DNA of 64,000 nucleotides from Embiotoca jacksoni (taxonomy: Eukaryota > Chordata > Actinopteri > Embiotocidae): assembly GCA_022577435.1 (NCBI GenBank), contig JAKOON010000008.1, positions 13,257,001 to 13,321,000 on the forward strand, given 5' to 3'. Within the stretch, counting starts at the first letter, position 1, and every line of letters begins with the position of its first letter. The notes under the pieces were generated by a model. The model ran no database searches. It had not been told where the DNA came from and saw nothing but the letters and a program-made list of their open reading frames with translations. The translations under genes were made by a program, and so were the position numbers. This document shows, in pieces, positions 57,881 through 64,000 of this stretch.

Positions 57881-58558
57881 TGTGTTGGTCCTCGTGACAC
57901 CCCGAGAGCTGTTGATCTTCCACAATCCTAATATTAATATAGCAGACAGCTGCTGTTGCTTGATACTGTTGGAGATCAGATTTCCGAGCAGAAAACTTCA
58001 TACTGAAAATCTAGACCTCTATTTTGGTCACGATGAGAAATACTTGTGTGATCTTTTCTCTCCCTTCAATGGTCTTTTGAGTAATTTTCCTTTTCCAGCT
58101 GCTCATGTGAACGTGGATTCAGGTGGCCGCAATCCGAGCAGCGAGCAGCAGTAGCCTCTTATGACTCAAGGCCTTCTGCTTCACTCTACTCAGACCTGGC
58201 TTTGGTTGTCCAACTATTTAAATCTATTGAAACTTTATTAGGCGAATCAGCCGACCTGCGTATGTTTCCCCTTGTGAAAGAGTTGCTTTGTAGAGCGGAG
58301 CAGCGAGGCCCATCCACAGCCCCTCAGCGTGTCTCAGTGGGTCGCTGTTTTACCCCCTTCTCCATGTAGTTGTTGGTTTTTTTTTTCATTTTGGCATATT
58401 GTGATTTCATTCAGGCTGCTCCTGCGGCCTTTAACAGTTCACTTACACTCGCAGTGTAGAACCTCCACGGCCGTGCGCGCTCGTTTATGAAGACCACCCA
58501 CACACACACATTCATCTGCTGTCTCATTTTCTCCTTTCCTCTGTCTCTTTTATATGAA
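57881..58558. other. Intergenic, nothing identified
   Basis: Mixed composition; no coding frame with splice context was found. Confidence 0.35.
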
Positions 58559-58572
58559 CACACACACACACG

Positions 58573-58650
<78 letters not shown>
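58559..58650. repeat. (CA)n microsatellite
   Basis: About 45 CA units with two CG-containing interruptions near the left end and one at the right end. Confidence 0.95.
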
Positions 58651-60856
<2,206 letters not shown>

Positions 60857-60980
60857 ATGTGCGTGCGTCTGTGCATACGTGTGTGTGTTTGTTTGAGAGA
60901 GAAAAGAGAGAGTGAAGGAGAGAGAGGAGTGCCTGCGTTTTCTACACACACTTGCATTTGAGTTGCTTGTGAGTTTTGCA

Positions 60981-60981
<1 letters not shown>

Positions 60982-61044
<63 letters not shown>
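60982..61044. repeat. (TG)n microsatellite
   Basis: About 31 TG units with one TATG interruption, 127 bp after the preceding (TG)n tract. Confidence 0.95.
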
Positions 61045-61614
61045 CTTATATGGCAGTGCGTGTGGGTATTTTTTCTATCTGTGTGTGTGTGCATGCATGT
61101 TGCATGACAGAGGGAAGACAGAGAGAGTACCTTGTTAGGTAAACTGTTTGACATTCACGTGGGAGATGTAATAAACAGGAAACAAGGAGACCCCCCGCAG
61201 TGTCTCACAGCCACACGCCAGGGTCATACCAAACATCCCCAATATAAACATGTCGGCTACATGGACATTTATAGTTATCAAGTCTGTCAAAACATCAAAG
61301 AATAGCATGAGCTTGGTCTCCATGCATACAGAAACAGATTTCATGATACGAGTCCGACTCACAAACCTTGAGAGCTGCACACTTCCGTACAACTTAGAAG
61401 GTTGACTTGACATTAACGTGATTTTTAAATCCAAATATTGTATGTGATTTAATTGATGCAGTATGTACTGTAATAGGTTTTGGTTAGCATAAGGGGTTAT
61501 CATTTTGGGTTAGATTAGTTGTCTGCATAATAAATATTTGTATTCAGTACAATTTCTGTATTTTATCAGAAAAAATTTTACTATCAATATGTTTGTCCTC
61601 TGAACTCGATTACT

Positions 61615-61676
61615 GCTCTTTAGGCTTGCCTTGGGTTTCACCGCTACAGTGAAACCGTAAGGCAAAGGCAAAGAGC
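61615..61676 (+). ncRNA. Imperfect hairpin, miRNA-precursor-like (candidate)
   Basis: Arms 61615-61641 and 61649-61676 pair over about 27 positions. GCTCTTT pairs with AAAGAGC, TTGCCTT with AAGGCAA, and GGTTTCAC with GTGAAACC, with small internal mismatches and a 7-nt loop (CGCTACA). Length and mismatch pattern resemble a short miRNA precursor, though the loop is small. It matches no miRNA I recognise. A palindromic repeat remnant is the main alternative. Strand cannot be told from the hairpin alone. Confidence 0.3.
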
Positions 61677-61807
61677 GAGGCATAAACAACCTGTTTTCTG
61701 TGTGTGGTACATCACTCTGGCAGTCATGTGGTAAATATTGTGTTTCCTGTCTCCTCCCTAACTGTTTTGGTAATTGGCTTGTGTTAACCCTGTGACCCAG
61801 TTACTGC

Positions 61808-61828
61808 AGGCCTAGGCCTAGGCCTAGC

Positions 61829-61917
<89 letters not shown>
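61808..61917. repeat. (AGGCCT) palindromic repeat followed by (GT)n
   Basis: About three AGGCCT/CCTAGG units at 61808-61830 run directly into roughly 43 GT units. Confidence 0.93.
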
Positions 61918-61918
<1 letters not shown>

Positions 61919-63599
61919 CTGTGGTGAGTGTCCACGAATGTTTCAGGAGAAGACTGAATGATTATCTTTTGAAATAATTTGATAACTGTAAATAATCAGA
62001 TAAATCAACAGGTTACAGCAACTAACAATCCATAAATTGTTTGATAGAATAGGTTCAAGGGTTGAGAAATAAATTGCAGGTGATTTATAACTTCTATGGG
62101 GCCTCTTTTTGAAGGCCTTAGCCTCGTCTTTTGCATGTTAAATTTTTTCTTGTTTTATTTTTAGGGTTTCATGTTTTTGTCCTAATCCATGTAATTCAGA
62201 TTAGCCTTTATTATCTATATTATGTGTACAACCTTAACAAAAACTGAACTCTGCTATGAATCAAAGTCTGAAATTTATAACCAAAAGCTACATTAATAAT
62301 GATAATAATGTGTACATGAATGCTGATTTGCAGCCCTTCTCTTACACAGGTGGAGAGGCAAAGATCAAAATAAAAAAATAAAAAAATCTAATTGGGTTTG
62401 ATGAATAAATAGTAAGTAAGATACTTATGTGACATCACAATAATGAAGTGTTGCATAAATGTTTTAATTATAAAAATATAAAAATATTAGCACCCTCATG
62501 AAGACGGTGATTGAGCAATTTACGAGAGTGAAATGAGAAAATTGAAGCTGCTGTCTGACTGTCCTGCCAAGTTTAACTGAATGAAGTTCAATCAGCTCCT
62601 CACCACTGCAACTGGTCTGGTGGTTAGATAAAGTTTGCCTTTTTATAAAATAAATTGGGAAAGATTCCCCACACGCTCGCCACACATATGCTGCTCTGTA
62701 TAACAGTGTCTGCTAAATGTATATTTGTAACTCTATAACCTTCACAGAAAAATGTAAGTTCGCTTCAAGGTCCCTGGTCTATAATGATTTGTATTTTCCA
62801 TGTCATGTACACGAGGAAATAAATTATTGTAACTAAATGCCATGATTACAAGTAAACATCTACTGTGTGGGCATGTGCGTGTGTGCATGCAGTTAGTCAG
62901 AGCACGGGAAAGCTGGGGGGCTGAGACTGGGGCTAGTTAGGGCTGCTGAGTGGTTGGAGATACAGAACAAATGAGCAATTAGGGAGCTCCTCTGTACCCC
63001 TCTTTAGTCCCGGCATGCTGATTAGATTGGCTGCGACGTGCTAACAGGCAGAGGGCTTTCAGAAAACCCTCTCATCCCTCTTCCTCCATCCCAGCTACAA
63101 GACTTGTGGCCAAAAAAGGCTGTAAAACAAAAGCTGTCATAAGAGGGTTAGACAAATGGTGACTTTTAGCTGACCAGAAACACTTGAAGAGTTTAGTCTG
63201 TGAAGAAAGTAAAGCCTTCTCCTTTTAAAAGGAAAGAAAAATAAGCCTGTGAATGTCCTAAAGAGCAAAATGTGCTATTATCATTACCATTAATAATAAT
63301 TTTAAAAAAGCACAGACATTGCATTCTAATAAAGCCAATTGAATGCAAGCTCAAGAATATAATAGAAACCTACTTGGATGTTCTATAAACTTTTCGGGCT
63401 CTGATCAACCAGAGAGATTTAAGGCTTTTTATATGACACAGGCAATCCAAGTTGCAAATGAAACCTAAAATTAGAAAGTATGTGTTTATGATAATGAAAA
63501 TCACAAAATAAGATATTTATTAATAAGACAAAAAGAAAAAAAAAAAGTAATTATTTTTTTACTCCTAAAACTTAAAGTTATTCTCGGATATTGTTGAGT
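61918..63599. other. Intergenic; possible regulatory stretch at 62880-63090
   Basis: Mostly AT-rich. The segment 62880-63090 is higher in GC, non-repetitive and has TGAGCAATTAGG and CTGATTAGATTGG homeodomain/CCAAT-type cores. No coding frame is supported. Confidence 0.3.
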
Positions 63600-64000
63600 C
63601 ACATTACATTACATTTTATTTAGCTGATGCTTTTATCCAAAGCGACTTACAATAAGTGCATTTCAACCATGAGGGTACAAAACCCAGAACAACAGAAATC
63701 AAGAAAATACAATTTCTTCAAGAAAGCCAAACTACAAAGTTCTATCAGTAAGTGTCATTTTAAGTACTTCTAAAGTTCTCATATTCAAGGTAAAGTCTGA
63801 AGAGGTGTGTTTTTAGTTTGCGGCGGAAGATGTACAGAGTTCCCGCTGTCCTGATGTCGGTGGGGAGCTCATTCCACCATTTAGGAGCCAGGACAGCAAA
63901 CAGTCGTGATTTTGTAGAGTGTTTAGCTCGTAGCGAGGGAGCAACAAGCCGATTGGTAGAAGCAGAGCGGAGGGAGCGAGCTGGGATGTAGGGTTGGACC
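63600..64000 (-). mobile_element. LINE 3' end with open reverse-transcriptase C-terminus, cut by window edge
   Basis: On the minus strand an unbroken frame of 79 codons runs from the window edge (63999) to a stop at 63760-63762. It contains SRLFAVLAPKWWNELPTDIR and RRKLKTHLF, the conserved C-terminal block of L2/CR1-group LINE proteins. The 3' UTR follows and ends GTAAGTCGCTTTGGATAAAAGC and a (TAATG)n-type tail at 63601-63615, a tail common in percomorph fish LINEs. The body continues beyond the window. The uninterrupted frame suggests a fairly young copy. Confidence 0.85.

Overview
The window is vertebrate nuclear DNA, almost certainly from a teleost fish. The evidence is small genes with intact GT-AG introns, many long (CA/GT)n microsatellites, and relics of fish-type LINE, Tc1/mariner and hAT elements. 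Five protein-coding genes could be joined exon by exon with an unbroken frame: GINS2 (minus), EMC8 (minus), COX4I1 (plus), a DUSP22-like phosphatase (plus) and IRF8 (plus). No rRNA, tRNA, CRISPR or prokaryotic feature was seen.

Layout. 1-2.97 kb is gene-poor and holds an 804-bp hAT-type element with an exact 8-bp target duplication. GINS2 lies at 3.3-6.0 kb on the minus strand, with an E2F-type site just upstream. Upstream of it are a THAP-domain relic (6.6-6.8 kb) and a ~26-bp minisatellite of about 21 units (6.9-7.4 kb), nearly every unit carrying an inverted CCAAT box. EMC8 (8.85-12.45 kb, minus) and COX4I1 (13.7-15.5 kb, plus) are divergent and share a promoter region. The DUSP22-like gene spans 16.7-27.6 kb and IRF8 spans 30.7-34.6 kb. 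From 34.6 to 64 kb I see no credible gene. That stretch holds a hAT-like element, a nested repeat, many (CA/GT)n tracts, a miRNA-like hairpin, some unique stretches that could be cis-regulatory, and a LINE 3' end cut by the window edge.

Context. GINS2-EMC8-COX4I1-IRF8 is the gene order of human 16q24.1, where FOXF1 lies beyond IRF8. The long empty right side therefore fits the IRF8/FOXF1 regulatory interval (inference). In humans the DUSP22 gene sits beside IRF4 at 6p25, a paralogous region. A DUSP22-like gene beside IRF8 is the most interesting gene-level observation.

The genes do not form one pathway. GINS2 serves the replicative helicase, EMC8 membrane-protein insertion in the ER, COX4I1 respiratory complex IV, the phosphatase probably MAP-kinase or Src-type signalling, and IRF8 myeloid transcription. 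Exon coordinates were read by eye from splice motifs and frame checks. UTR ends, promoters and regulatory calls are inference.
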